A stretch of DNA of 64,000 nucleotides. It comes from Skeletonema tropicum (Eukaryota > Bacillariophyta > Thalassiosirophyceae > Thalassiosirales > Thalassiosiraceae). The first letter of the stretch is position 1. The number at the start of each line of letters is the position of its first letter. A program made the position numbers and the translations under genes. The stretch is taken from the NCBI GenBank assembly GCA_037178625.1, contig CM074130.1, positions 2,108,001-2,172,000 of the forward strand. Direction: 5' to 3'. The notes below the pieces were generated by a model. That model was not told the DNA's origin, did no database searches, and was given only the letters and a program-made list of their open reading frames with translations. Positions 12,781-24,279 of this stretch are shown here, piece by piece.

Positions 12781-13059
12781 GTTCGCGGCAGGTCCCTGTA
12801 CTCGCTCCAGAGAGGTCCGTCCCGAACAGTCCCATCATAAATACATATCCGGGAGCGCGTCCGGTTCGCCCATTGCAATGGATTTCTTTCGAGGTCTGTC
12901 TGCACACCTTCTTTCAGACTTCTTTCTTCTTCTTCCCCTTCCCTTTTTTCGAGGAGCTTCTTCTCCAAGCATCTTTTTTGCCCTCCTCCGCCGCAGACCA
13001 GCCGCCCATGCATTTACCTACTTACCAACAGTCATCAGTAATTGAAAAGAAATAGAACC

Positions 13060-15796
13060 ATGTCAGTTGTAGGAGTTGACTTTGGTGCCAAGCACAGCGT
13101 CATTGCTGCCGCTGGAAGAGGTGGAGTGGATGTCATTCTCAATGGAAACTCACAGCGTCTCAACCCGTAAGTAGTTATTTAGATTTGTTCCGTCATTTTT
13201 ATCCTACTTCGCTCGTGGTTGGATCCATCTTTGTGGTGGTAGTGTGCTGCTTTGCTACGCTTGGAGAGATATTTTGATCTGTCCCTTTTGCGCTGCATTT
13301 ATAAATGCTTATAGCATGCTCTGTGTCCTGCCATTTCTTGATTATTCATCTAACTTTCAACATCTGCCCTACCATCTCATGCCCACTGATAATACAGAAA
13401 CATGGTTGGCTTTGACCAATCTCGATCCATGGGCGAAGGCGCTTCCTCCACCGCCCTCTCCAACTACAAAAACACAATCACCAATATCAAACGACTTGTC
13501 GGTCTTGCATTCGACGATCCTCGCGCCAAGGCCGAGATGGCCCGCGTAGCATACAAGTGCGTCCCCCTAAAGCACACATCGGGTGGACCCGACGGCATTG
13601 CCGTTCTAGGTCAATTTGGCAGGAGAACAAAAGACTATCCCCATTGAGGCCGTGGCGGGTATGATGGTCAAGCATATGGGGAACATCGCGGCGGAAAAGG
13701 CGGCGAGTGAATCCAACTGTTCTCCTTCGGAATGCTTCCCCAGAGATTGGGTGGTGTCGGTGCCGGGGTATTACACCGATGCGCAGCGTAGGGCCTTCCT
13801 CGCTGGATGTGAGATGGCGGGTGTGAAGGGAGTGCAGAGGCTTATGAATGAAAGTACTGCGACGGCGTTGGCATATGGAATTTTTAAGGACATTCGCAAG
13901 GAATTTACCAAGGATAAATCCACACATGTTATGTTCATTGATATGGGTGCGACAACTTACTCTGTTTCCATTGTGGACTTCCAGCCGGGAAAGCTTAGTG
14001 TCAAGTCAGCGCAGTACGATGTCGATCTTGGTGGACGTGATTTCGATCAGACTATTGCCGACTGGCTTGCTACCAAATTTGAGGAAAAGTACAAGAACAA
14101 GTTGAGTGGCAGTCCGAGGGACAATGCCAAGGTTATGCTCAAATTGTTGGTGGCTGCCGAGAAGGCGAAGAAGACATTGAGTCCAGCCGGAGTCAAGGAA
14201 TCCAGGATCAATTTGGAGTGTATCATGGATGATCTTGATTTTGGTATTACGTTGAAGGCTGTTGAGTACAAAACCATGTGTCAACACTTGTTGGATCGAT
14301 TGGCAGCGCCCATCAATCGCGCTTTGGCAGAGGCTGGCTTGGAGGCGTCGGATTTGAGCAGCGTTGAGATTGTTGGTGGAGCTACTCGTGTAGGAAGTGT
14401 CAAGGAGAACATTGCCGGAGTATTGGGCTTGGATCTGAAGGCGGTGAACAATGGATTATCAACAACTATGAATGCTGATGAGGCTGTGGCTCGTGGATGT
14501 GCCCTTCAGAGTGCTATCCTCTCTCCCCGATTCAAGGTGTTGCCGTACGAAGTGCATGAGTACCAATCCTTCCCTATCAAGATTGAATGGGATGGATCAA
14601 CTGATAATGGAATGGAGGTTGAGGCCAACTCTGCTGAACCTACACCAACCAACTCTGTTGTTATGTTCGAACGTGGCTGCAACTTCCCAATTGTTAGGAG
14701 AGTTACTCTCAAGAAGAGTGGAAAGTTTTCTGTCAGTGCATCGTATGATGACTCTGCTGATAAATTCCAATATCCCGCTGGAGTTGGCAAGCACATCGCG
14801 ACATTCAACATCAATGCACCGGCAGATTGTGATGCCAAGATCCGTGTGAATGTGAAGCAGGATATCCATGGCTCTTTGACATTAAGTTCTGCTCAGATGG
14901 TGGAAGAGATTCCTGAACCCGAGCCTGCTGCTACTGAGGAAGGGGTGGAGGTAAAGGCTGATGAGGGAGCTGAAGCCAAGGCGGAGGAAAAGAAAGAAGA
15001 AGTAAAGAAGCCGAAGCTGAAGAAGACCAATCTAGAATTCTCTATCTCTAGACCGCTTGATTGGACAATGACTGAATTGCAACGAGAGATTGAAGTTGAG
15101 GTAGATATGTCAAATGCCGATCGTGTTGTCCGAGAAACTGCTGATGCCCGAAATGAGCTTGAGTCTTACATTTACGACATGAGAGACAAGATCATTTCTG
15201 AATCTCAATTGGCAAGCTTTTGCACGGAGGATGAAAAGTCAGCATTCTCTACTTTGCTTGAGAACTTTGAAAACTGGCTGTATGAGGATGGATTCGATGC
15301 TTCTAAATCTGTCTACGTGAGTAAGTTGGCTGAGTTAAAGAAGAGCGGAGATCCTATTGAATCACGTTCCTACGAGGCCAAGAATCGTCCTAATGCCATG
15401 GCTATGTTGCAGAAGACACTTGAGAAGTATACTTCTTGGCTGAACACATCTTCTGGAGATGAGAATTATGCTCACATCACTGAGGAAGAGCGTCTCAAAT
15501 GTCAAAAGATGTGCGACGATTCAACAGCGTGGATGTATGATAGCTTGGACAAGCAGGGAGGACTTGCCGCCAACGTTGACCCAGCTGTTACGGTTGCGCA
15601 GATATATGCTAAGAACCAGGAAGTGAGTAATACTATCAGCCCCATCATGCACAAGCCGAAACCTAAGCCAAAGGTTGAGGAGAAGAAGCCAGAACCAGCT
15701 GATGAGCCGAAGAAGGAGGATGAAACAAAGACGGAGGAACCTGCTGCTGCCGAGCCAATGGATACTTCTGAACCCATGGAAGAAGAAAAGCAATAG
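13060..15796 (+). CDS. Hsp110/HSPA4-class Hsp70 superfamily chaperone
   Basis: Exon 1 (13060-13166) encodes the first ATPase motif 'VVGVDFGAKHSVIAAAG'; a 231-bp intron follows; exon 2 is 13398-15796. The ATPase domain shows 'STATALAYG', 'FIDMGATTYSVSIVDF' and the adenosine-binding 'VEIVGGATRVGSVKENI'. After a beta-sandwich domain comes a long acidic/Lys-rich insert (about 14905-15035) and an extended helical C-terminus. That insert and a total of about 834 residues are typical of the Hsp110 class, which acts mainly as exchange factor and holdase for cytosolic Hsp70. There is no signal peptide and no ER-retention tail; the end is acidic ('PMEEEKQ'). A one-base surplus at 13618-13619 shifts the frame inside 'VLGQFAGEQKTIPIEAV'; similarity continues on both sides. 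I regard it as a sequence error or a very recent lesion. Confidence 0.88.
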
Positions 15797-15991
15797 AGTG
15801 ATGAAACCTAATTATTCTTGCCATTATGCAGTTATTGGGCATTGCAATAAGATAAAGTACAGAGCAATTTTTAACACATTTGGAGGCACGAATATAATAT
15901 TGGCATTCTCCATCCTTGCTCTATTTTCGATTTTACCTCCTTCTTTAAGTTCCTCATCTCTCACTTTTGCTTGAGTGAATGACCGTTGACC

Positions 15992-18328
15992 ATGGCGTCC
16001 GAGGATGACACTACCACGCCTGCAGTGGAGGGAGCTTCCTCGCTCTCTCCCGTGAACATTGAGAGCAAATCAATCAGCAGCAGTAACCATAGTGTGCGAG
16101 GAGAGCAGGAGGAGATGCCATCTACAAAAGATGGGGGAGATTTTCAAAACGAGGTGATGCCGTCCGAATCCATCGAAAACGATTTGGATGATGTCCCCAT
16201 TGATGACGGGAAGAAACAATCCGATGTGCATGTGCCTCAAGACGTGAAGACCAATATGCCTACGTCCCCAACGTCTCCTCCAAAGGTATCAGGAGCGAAA
16301 ATAGCTGTATCTGCAAAATCAAAATCAACCAAAAAATTATCGGTAGCCTACACACCCAAAGAATCCAAGAAGCCGCAGTGTCAAACTCCAGCATCTGTTG
16401 ACTCTTCCGACTTTGGTCCATTTGTGAATCCTGATGCAGCCGCAACAGAGTGGAATCCCTTTGATGGAGACAATGCCCCCTCGGAGATGTTTCGAATCGC
16501 TGATGATGACGATAGTACCAATAGAAATCAAAGTGGTCTCACGGATTCAGTGGCTGAGGAAGAGTTAAATAGACTGCGCATGGTTTTCGATTCAGAATAT
16601 GAAAAGGCACTTCAAGATCAAGAAATCTCATGGAAAGCCCGGTTTACAGCTACTCGCTTGTCATTTTTCGTTGCCACATTACTTATGATCTTATATCTCT
16701 GGTTGGGGTGCATGTTTTATCGATCAGAAGCAGGATGGTCTATCCCTGATTCACTATTGTTTACTGTTTATACGGTTACGACGGTTGGTTATGGGGGTCC
16801 ACAGCCACTTCCCAACACAGGGGCCTTCCATGCCTTTACATGCATGTATATCTTGGTGGGCATCTCTGGAGTCACTGTAATCGGTACAAATACGTATCAG
16901 ATGATTACCCTTGAGGCAACGAGAATAAGATCATCTCCGCTGGAACAGAAACGGCAGTCACAAGGGGGACAAGCTGCTGATGATGTATCTGAATCTGAAG
17001 GAGACTATGATGCGTTGGCTAGAGAGATGGCAAGGAGAAAAGAACAATTTGTCACGGAGCTCGACGATTTGGTTAGACAACAACCATTTTTCAGCTCGGC
17101 ATTGGATTATTGCATAGATCGATTCAAACAGACCCGCACATACCTCAAAACAACTAGATCTGGTAGAATCTTGGCGGTCGCGCTGCCTTTTTCTGGAATG
17201 ATTCTGTTTGGTGCACTTGTCGTCGGTCTCATTGAGGAATGGTCTCCACTGGAGTCTATTTATTGGAGTATTGCCACACTGACAACAGTCGGGTACGGAG
17301 ACTATGTTCCAACAAAAAACTCGGCAGTTTGGTTCTGTACAGTCTTTTTCATTCCGTCCTCTCTTCTATTTTTGTCATTCTTCTTGGCTCAAGTTGCCAA
17401 ATCCTATATTCACCTTCATTCCAGCTATGTGGTTCAATGGGAACGTAGGATACGACGAAAAAAGGAAAGGAAACGTGCCAAGGCGGAACGAGCAAAGAAA
17501 GCAAAGGAAAATGCAGAGCTGGAGCTGGCATCTAAAAGTAGGGACGAAAATGCTGTAAAGCCGGACGCCAAAGTTCCGCCATCTCCGGATGAAGAAAGCA
17601 ATGGCTTTAATACTATCAGTTATACTGAAGAAGAGGAGGAGGAGAGTAATGGATTTTTCTTCGGTGATCAAGCAGGAAATCTGCCTTCATCTTCGAATGG
17701 GGGCGGATTATCTTCGAATGCGTTGCCATCTGAGGACACTCCAGCCATGAAATATAGAGACAACGTTGTAAGGAACAAGCTCGCGGCACCAGATCCGCAG
17801 GGGAAACGTGCCGTGAGCTTTGCAGAAGCTTTGAGATCTTTGAAACGAAGCTCATCCGCCGACAAATTCAAGTCGGACGAAACTTCTACAACTGGTTTGA
17901 CCAGGCCATCTTTGGGTGTTCGATTGCGTGTGCAGGAACGAATTGCCAAAATCATTGCTGTGGAAGTGGCTGGTTTTCAAACTGCCGTTATTATTAAAGG
18001 GTCTACAGTGAGTTTGACAATCGATTCCCTCCGCGATACATCAGAAAAATGGAAAATACCACCACGTGCATGGAAAGCGTTTAGAGCGGTGGCATTTCGC
18101 TCCATTCTCTTTGTAGGTGAACGTGACTTGATTTCTGATGGAGTTGAGGCGTTGTTGCGACTGAATGTCATGGAGTTTCATGGAATATTTTCTCCAATTC
18201 TTGCTGTGATGGGAGATGGCAATACAATGGAGGCATGGCTAGCAGCCACTGACTTACTTGCTGATGTTGAATTAGACCCTCACAATGGGAAGGTGGTCAA
18301 GCCAGTCTTCAATGGAGCATTCACTTAA
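15992..18328 (+). CDS. two-pore-domain potassium channel (TPK/KCO-like)
   Basis: The protein has 778 residues from the ATG at 15992. About 215 N-terminal residues are polar and Ser-rich. Then come a first membrane segment ('LSFFVATLLMILYLWLGCMFY'), pore helix and filter 1 'TVTTVGYGGPQP', a second segment, and a cytosolic linker of about 100 residues. The third segment ('ILAVALPFSGMILFGALVVGLI'), filter 2 'TLTTVGYGDYVP' and the fourth segment follow. A Lys/Arg-rich stretch ('RRIRRKKERKRAKAERAKKAKE') marks the cytosolic side. By family these subunits dimerise to give a four-filter K+-selective pore. No EF-hand is evident in the roughly 300-residue C-terminal tail. Whether it sits in the plasma membrane or an internal membrane cannot be told. 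Filter 1 ends in Gly instead of Asp. Confidence 0.88.
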   Translation: MASEDDTTTPAVEGASSLSPVNIESKSISSSNHSVRGEQEEMPSTKDGGDFQNEVMPSESIENDLDDVPIDDGKKQSDVHVPQDVKTNMPTSPTSPPKVSGAKIAVSAKSKSTKKLSVAYTPKESKKPQCQTPASVDSSDFGPFVNPDAAATEWNPFDGDNAPSEMFRIADDDDSTNRNQSGLTDSVAEEELNRLRMVFDSEYEKALQDQEISWKARFTATRLSFFVATLLMILYLWLGCMFYRSEAGWSIPDSLLFTVYTVTTVGYGGPQPLPNTGAFHAFTCMYILVGISGVTVIGTNTYQMITLEATRIRSSPLEQKRQSQGGQAADDVSESEGDYDALAREMARRKEQFVTELDDLVRQQPFFSSALDYCIDRFKQTRTYLKTTRSGRILAVALPFSGMILFGALVVGLIEEWSPLESIYWSIATLTTVGYGDYVPTKNSAVWFCTVFFIPSSLLFLSFFLAQVAKSYIHLHSSYVVQWERRIRRKKERKRAKAERAKKAKENAELELASKSRDENAVKPDAKVPPSPDEESNGFNTISYTEEEEEESNGFFFGDQAGNLPSSSNGGGLSSNALPSEDTPAMKYRDNVVRNKLAAPDPQGKRAVSFAEALRSLKRSSSADKFKSDETSTTGLTRPSLGVRLRVQERIAKIIAVEVAGFQTAVIIKGSTVSLTIDSLRDTSEKWKIPPRAWKAFRAVAFRSILFVGERDLISDGVEALLRLNVMEFHGIFSPILAVMGDGNTMEAWLAATDLLADVELDPHNGKVVKPVFNGAFT

Positions 18329-18496
18329 GGCAAAGATAAATTATTTCATACTTTAATGATTTAGAGATAGCAGTACACAATCTTATTGTCAATTGTCAAT
18401 CATACCAGAGCTTTAGCAATATATACAAACAGCAGCATAGGTCTTTCTAGGGTCTTTCTATTTTTTATAGCAGGAAGAGAGTGAGAAACTTCATTT

Positions 18497-18921
18497 TCAA
18501 GGGTCGACAGCTTTTGCAAACTGGCGATGATTCCAACCACCATATGGCTTCTTGCTGTGCTTCTTTCCATTATCCTCATCTTCATCCTTTCTATGGTGCT
18601 CAAAATGCACAATTCGTCTATGGAAGGCATTTTCATCGTAGGAATCTTCATCGGGAGTAGGAGCAGGGTGAATAGGCGTTGCCGCTTTCTTCGAGAATGA
18701 GACCTGATTTGAAACTTTGGATGGTAGAATCAGGTGAGAGGGCAATCATGGAAGAAAAGCCGCATGAAGATACACACGTACAGCTTCGACTTACCTGTTT
18801 GTTTCAGATTCAGCTGCATCTTGTTGTCCCTATGTTGAAATGCGTTCTGCTCAAGAACAATAAATGCGGATGATGCGATGAAAAGCATCGTTATCAAGCT
18901 AAAAAGCAGTGTCGTTTTCAT
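18497..18921 (-). CDS. small secreted or plastid-targeted protein, unknown function, two exons
   Basis: Exon 1 is 18921-18795 and exon 2 is 18714-18497, joined by an 80-bp GT-AG intron with matching phase, giving 114 residues. The start is a clear hydrophobic signal peptide ('MKTTLLFSLITMLFIASSAF'). The 'SSAF' at its end resembles the diatom plastid-import motif, though the next residues (IVLEQ) lack the usual basic transit peptide. The mature part is short, rich in His, Asp, Lys and Pro ('HRKDEDEDNGKKHSKKPYGG') and has no recognised domain. It converges with the channel gene, with 168 bp between the stop codons. Splicing and the signal peptide support a real gene; function is unknown. Confidence 0.6.
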
Positions 18922-20653
18922 GATAATGTCGTTGAGATACACAGTGATACTGGTGAGGAGACGATGTAGAGTTGATTGGTTCGTAGATCTTGATTTGTGG
19001 GTGCTTCGTAGCAGCCGGCTTCAGCTGCTGTTGGTTGACATGGCAAAAAAATTCTCATCGTGCATCGTGAATCGTGAATCGTGACACCTTACTTCGATGT
19101 TCATCGTCGGAATTTCCTGCGCGTCTTCACACAATAAGCCCCGTCCGATCGGCCCCGTGTCAAGCAAAACTATTTTTGCGTGCTTTGCGCGCTAACAAAA
19201 AATCCGTCTAAATTAGCAAACTACTAACAAAATGATCAAAATAATTACTGAAAGTGATATTCTTCCTAGCTCGGCTATGTTGAGGTGGAGAAGGCAGTTT
19301 GATGAAGCCTAGTTGCATCTATGCATATGAAGATCCTATGTTGAACTGGGTGGTAGAAAATTCGGCCAGGAAAAGGTACCTCAAATGTGGCCCTAGTTAA
19401 TTTGTTAGTGTAAAATGTGGTGTCGAATACTGACTCCCACGTTGAATTTTGACCTCTGCCAAGGGGATAACCGAATTCTACATGAAATTTTGGGTCAGAA
19501 AGAGTCTTGGTTTACTTATTGTTGTCGATGATGCTCTCTCAATCAGCGCTGCCAAAATAGCCAGCGTACAGTTAGTATTTTGTGAGCATTGTCTGTTGCG
19601 ACATTGATAAAAGCATGTTCCCGCCCGAATTGGGTAGGAGTAGCTACTGTAGGAATCGTCCTACGTACGTAGAATTTTTTTGCTTGACGCGGGGATTGGT
19701 CTGACGGGGCTTATGCAGCTGCATATACCCAGTAAATAGCTCTTGAATACCATCCTAAACTAATCACTTATTTATTTATGCGAAAAAAATTAAGTATGCA
19801 ACCCCATAAGCGAGGTTCCACTGGTACAAAATTCACGTAGAATCCGCTCAGAATTGAGTTGTACCTGTAGAAATGAAAAACCTTGACGAAACGGGACGGA
19901 CCCCCCTCCCGCCAATTTTTTATTAGTGAAACGCTCTAGAGCTTTGGGTCTGAGCGGCCAAAATTAAGTTTCAGGGAAGTGGTTTATATGCTAGTCCCGA
20001 GATACTATCCTTCAGGTGACTATTATGTGAGTATATACCCTACTGGGTAGGTGATGAAAAGCGTATATTTTCGTCGAGATATGCATTCGAAGGTACCCTC
20101 TAGCTTCATTCTTTTTGTGATGGCTGATGGCTGGCTAAATTTGTCTAGCAAAAACCTAAGTGTACTCTCACATGCATTTCTCAGCGGGGATTTGGAATTA
20201 TCGGCCAACCAGTATATGTATAGAACCCCCATTATGGGAGATGGTTCCTGTCTTCTCCCATTTAATCTCGCCGCCACGGCACACAGCGTGGAAAATCATT
20301 GCAATTACTGCTCTCTCTTCATTCCCCTCGTCGCTCGTCGCTATGTTGGACGAGAGAGCCCTAAATGTGCTAGAAGATAGAAGAGAGAAGCAGTGTAGGC
20401 GCCTGCACGCCAGCTGAAAGAGAGGCGGTAACCGCAGGAAGTCAGGCATCATCGTCATCGATTTTCGAGCGCGCCGACCCCATGCCTGCGAAAGGCAGGC
20501 GATGGGGTCGGTGGCAGATTCGTCTCACTACAATACTCTATGTTGCTATTGAAAGTTATTACTCTTTTCTTTCGCATTGCTAGCCGTTTCATTGCTTAAG
20601 CGGGCAGCGCATTGCTTTATTCTTTATTCGATCAATCGAATTGATTGTAGGTA
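18922..20653. other. gene-poor intergenic stretch before the transposon nest
   Basis: I see no supported coding region. Only short frames without codon bias or motifs occur here. The stretch holds a strong hairpin (20474-20511, listed separately). It ends at the TA dinucleotide that flanks element Y. Confidence 0.5.
20474..20511. repeat. 16-bp stem inverted repeat with 5-nt loop
   Basis: CCGACCCCATGCCTGC and its complement, with one bulged G, face each other around the loop GAAAG. It is the strongest isolated hairpin in the host flank. It may be a small folded RNA or the remnant of a foldback element. No gene end lies close enough to call it a terminator. Confidence 0.5.
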
Positions 20654-20865
20654 CCAGTCTAAAATTAGTCTGTCCCGTTGTATGAGAGTCTGTCCCGTTA
20701 AGATGAGATGAATTTCCGGAATGGCCGTTCTGAGCGACTTCTTGGTCGATTTGAGTGGAACCAAGACAGAGGGAGTTAGCTGTGATGTTATACTAGAGGT
20801 CTGCATACTTGGTTGGGGCCGCCGCATGGTTTGGGAGACCATCGAGGGCTGTGTCCCGTTGGGGT
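20654..20865 (+). repeat. left inverted arm of element Y
   Basis: This arm matches the reverse complement of 56259-56442 plus 32241-32265, with the order preserved and roughly 75% identity by eye. It includes two GTCTGTCCCGTT motifs. Confidence 0.7.
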
Positions 20866-20931
20866 CGAGATGAGATGAAGATGAGATGAAATTATTTTAA
20901 AAATTCATCTCATCTTTATGCCGCTTAACAC

Positions 20932-21468
20932 TCTCAAGTTGAGAATTATCTGTCATAAGACCGTCAAACAGAGTCGGGATAATCTAAGCGAACATTCAGG
21001 CGGATACACGGATCGGAGCGAGATCGGTGGACTTGTGAGGAGGATCGTAGAGTACCAGGAAACGAAGGCAGTGTTGAGACGTCTAATTCTATCTTAAGCC
21101 GGACACGAAGCACTGAAGCTCTGCTTTTGTGCGTCCTACTCGACTATCGAAGTATTGATGTAGTACAGTGTGCCTTGAGGCAGCGGATGTATTCCAACGT
21201 AGTTATTACTATTTCATTATTCTTATTATTATTGTGTTGTGAGCGCCATGGTCATTGGATTTAGTATCTTGTGTAAAGATATGGCGGGAAAATAAGTTCT
21301 GCTGAACCGACGATCGCAGAAGATTCGACGTTCAACTTGCGGTAGATAAATGGGACGATTCCCATTAATCGGGATATGAGTATCTTCAATATCCATAAGT
21401 AGTGTACCATTGATGACATACTGGTACGATTGCGGTTGCGCTCATCTGCTTTCTTACATAAGTTGACA
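20932..21468 (-). repeat. 3' LTR of X-AD (537 bp)
   Basis: In element sense it starts TGTCAACTTATG and ends AACTTGAGA. It pairs with 31698-32235. Confidence 0.8.
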
Positions 21469-24275
21469 CTCCCCAGCCAAACGTATATCGTATTCCAGAC
21501 TTCCCACTTCAACAAGTAATCGCTAATCTCAAAGAACATCTGAGCAGTAAACTTATTATTGTGTGAAGTTGTTTCCATAATGGTTGGTATTTCCAGTAGC
21601 TCTTGATAATCATTGATCTGACCTGTAGGTGTATGGTCTTGATAATCCTTGATCTGTCCTGTAGGTGTAGGGTATTGGATGAGTAGTTCTTCCTCCTTTG
21701 GACTAGGTAGATGTAGCTCGGCCATAGAAAATGTGGATGATAAAGCAGTGTGATTGTTTGCAAAGGGCCTATTGCCGTTTGTGACTTGTGAGAAGGGCTT
21801 ATTGCCGTTTTTGACTTGAACTTCAAGGTATATACGGTCATCCGCGACTTGGTAATGAAGTTGGTCATATTCATCAAAAATGCGAACACTTGAAGAGAAC
21901 CCTCTCTCGGGACTTCTAACAAAGAACCTGAAGCCACACACAAAGATATCGACAAAGAATCCACCATAGAGCCGATTGCATCGGGTGATAATTCTGCTTC
22001 CGACGATGATTTCGTGGTAATTAGTGCGTGATGCATCCATAAGTTCTTGAATAGCTGCACGTTTGCTGCGCTCCCCATGATTGAGACCGAGACGATGACG
22101 TTCGTAACTCACGAGATCAGGATGAAGAACCGAATTGACTTGATTCCGAATAACGTAGATATTGCGCTTCCTATCAACAATCCTCGATGCAAAACGTGCA
22201 ATCATCATGTGACGAGAGTCACTGTCGATACTTACCAAAATAGCACCATACTCAACCATCAAAATATTACCATATCCAAATTGAGCCGAGAAGATAGCAG
22301 AGTTTCCATCACTGATCTGCGACCGAATAATATTTTCTCTCACAGCAGTACCGAGTAAAGCAAGCATGTTGTAAGATTTGCAAAAGGAAGTATCTTCCGT
22401 CGGACGAATGATATGATGAAGTCGAGTAGATGATGATGTCTCCCCATATTCCTCAGCAGTAACCATGACAGAATGATGTCGATCCAAGAAAACGTTGTTG
22501 ATGATGACGTTCCGAAGCAAGACGTGATACTGTCGATGACCTCGAGTAATCTCCGCAAACGAAAAGTGATGCAACCTGCAAGCGACGACGATATAGATCC
22601 TATCAGCAAGGTCTCGAGAATCATGTGAATAGAACTGAGCAGCGAAGTCTTGTAAGGACTTAAGAATAAGTGCATTGCATTCCGCATCGACTAGTTGTGC
22701 TCGATGGTGGTAAAATTCAATCTTCGCAGCAGGAGAACAAACAACAACTTGGCTTCCAACGGCAGAATCTTCTTGGATGTCCATCAACTTATAGAGTAGA
22801 ACTTGCTCCCCATTCTTCGTCTTGTAGAACTGAATTCCATTCGACTCGTAGTACCAAATCAACTCTGAAATAATAAAGTCTCTCATCTTCGCAGGATAGT
22901 GGTAACGTCGTATCATCACAGATAGATATTCAATTGAAGGAATTTGCTCCCCATTCATCTCGCAGGACAAAAGAAACTCTAAATTAATAAAGTATCGCAT
23001 CTTCACAGGACAGTACTCTCCAATCATCATCTTGTGATATCGCAGTAGCTCTAAAGCTGTAGAGACATAAGATATCATGCCACGAACAAATGCATAGCCT
23101 TGAATGTGCGAAGGATCATATCGTACAAGTAATTCAAGTACAGACCAAGCGATGGTAATAAACAAGATCTTGTTGTATGTGTGATCGGAGTTGTGACAAC
23201 TGTGAGCAAGTATCATGCAACGATCAATCTTCTGGGACTTGTGAGTGATAATAACACCACTGGATTCGTCTTGAAAGACATCGATGCTTGTAGTAGATGT
23301 CAAGAGTGTCTCCGTTCTCCCGAGTAATGCATACGTCGATTGCAAAACATCTCCCCACGCAACATGAATCTTGGTCACAAGTTGATTATAGTATCGAACA
23401 TGTTGTGTCCATTGCGAAAGATCGTGCAACCAGATAAAGTCGACACTAAAGATTACCATTACTCCCCATAGTCTCAAGAGATAATGTGTAAGTATGAGTC
23501 CCTCACAACTGAAAAACATCACTCCTCTATTCACAACTAGGAAGTCATGAGTACCATCGAGTAGATGATCTGCGATGTGACGATGTTCACCAAAGATAAC
23601 AACATCGATATGCTGTCGCTTGATAGAACTTGTGCCCAGGAACTGAATATCGAGTTTCCAGAATAGGGTCATCAAAAGGGCGCTGAGGTCATGTTGCCGA
23701 AGACAAACTATAACACCGATAGGACGTGTATCCATAGATGGATAAATGTTGGTATTAACACCAGAAGGAGTTACCAAAGTACTGAATTCAGAAGGATCCA
23801 TGATGCGAAGAATAATAACTGCGATCAATTTGTCTCCACCCAATGTAGAAGTGTCGAGAATATAATGTCGGGTTCCTAAGCAGACAACTAGACGAAGCAC
23901 CGATCGAATCGAGAGAGATGCCGGGTTAAGTGCGGGCAAAGGCCTGTACACGGTGACAATCCACCATTTATCCTCTTGACTTCCTAATAAGGAGAGACCC
24001 ATTACTAACGAAGGACGGTCCACCACATGGTAGATATCCACTTCTTCAGAAGACACGTAAATCCATAAACGTGTAGATATGATCCCTTCAGTAGAAAACA
24101 GGACTTGATGTAAATCCAAAAACTCGGATAACGGTCTCCGCCACCTTCCTCTGCGAAATACATCAGATTCCATATTAGCATCTCGACTACCATCACTGGT
24201 CTCTAAAGAAGCGTCTACAAAACCCTCATCGGCAGTAACATCGCCACGTGAAGAAGAAAGTTGATCCTCCTGCAT
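21261..24275 (-). CDS. single ORF of LTR element X, copy X-AD (unknown protein)
   Basis: The open frame spans 1,004 codons from the ATG at 24275. It is almost colinear with the 962-residue ORF of copy X-C. The last part runs into the LTR because about 110 bp before the purine tract are deleted in this copy, so the natural C-terminus is missing. I recognise no gag, protease, reverse transcriptase, RNase H or integrase motif. The protein is rich in His, Ile, Tyr and Arg with segments such as 'LAHSCHNSDHT' and 'FGEHRHIADHLL'. Near the C-terminus two short direct repeats occur ('TPTGQIKDYQDH / TPTGQINDYQEL'; 'KNGNKPFSQVT / TNGNRPFANNH'). Its conservation between copies suggests it is or was translated. 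Function is not assigned. Confidence 0.65.
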   Translation of the reverse strand: MQEDQLSSSRGDVTADEGFVDASLETSDGSRDANMESDVFRRGRWRRPLSEFLDLHQVLFSTEGIISTRLWIYVSSEEVDIYHVVDRPSLVMGLSLLGSQEDKWWIVTVYRPLPALNPASLSIRSVLRLVVCLGTRHYILDTSTLGGDKLIAVIILRIMDPSEFSTLVTPSGVNTNIYPSMDTRPIGVIVCLRQHDLSALLMTLFWKLDIQFLGTSSIKRQHIDVVIFGEHRHIADHLLDGTHDFLVVNRGVMFFSCEGLILTHYLLRLWGVMVIFSVDFIWLHDLSQWTQHVRYYNQLVTKIHVAWGDVLQSTYALLGRTETLLTSTTSIDVFQDESSGVIITHKSQKIDRCMILAHSCHNSDHTYNKILFITIAWSVLELLVRYDPSHIQGYAFVRGMISYVSTALELLRYHKMMIGEYCPVKMRYFINLEFLLSCEMNGEQIPSIEYLSVMIRRYHYPAKMRDFIISELIWYYESNGIQFYKTKNGEQVLLYKLMDIQEDSAVGSQVVVCSPAAKIEFYHHRAQLVDAECNALILKSLQDFAAQFYSHDSRDLADRIYIVVACRLHHFSFAEITRGHRQYHVLLRNVIINNVFLDRHHSVMVTAEEYGETSSSTRLHHIIRPTEDTSFCKSYNMLALLGTAVRENIIRSQISDGNSAIFSAQFGYGNILMVEYGAILVSIDSDSRHMMIARFASRIVDRKRNIYVIRNQVNSVLHPDLVSYERHRLGLNHGERSKRAAIQELMDASRTNYHEIIVGSRIITRCNRLYGGFFVDIFVCGFRFFVRSPERGFSSSVRIFDEYDQLHYQVADDRIYLEVQVKNGNKPFSQVTNGNRPFANNHTALSSTFSMAELHLPSPKEEELLIQYPTPTGQIKDYQDHTPTGQINDYQELLEIPTIMETTSHNNKFTAQMFFEISDYLLKWEVWNTIYVWLGSVNLCKKADERNRNRTSMSSMVHYLWILKILISRLMGIVPFIYRKLNVESSAIVGSAELIFPPYLYTRY

Positions 24276-24279
24276 GATG

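Noticed and set aside
12873..13055. Phe-rich frame upstream of the Hsp110 start and possible heat-shock elements in its TTC-rich sequence
   Set aside because: The CT-rich stretch is typical 5' UTR; alternating GAA/TTC triplets in the required spacing are not clear.
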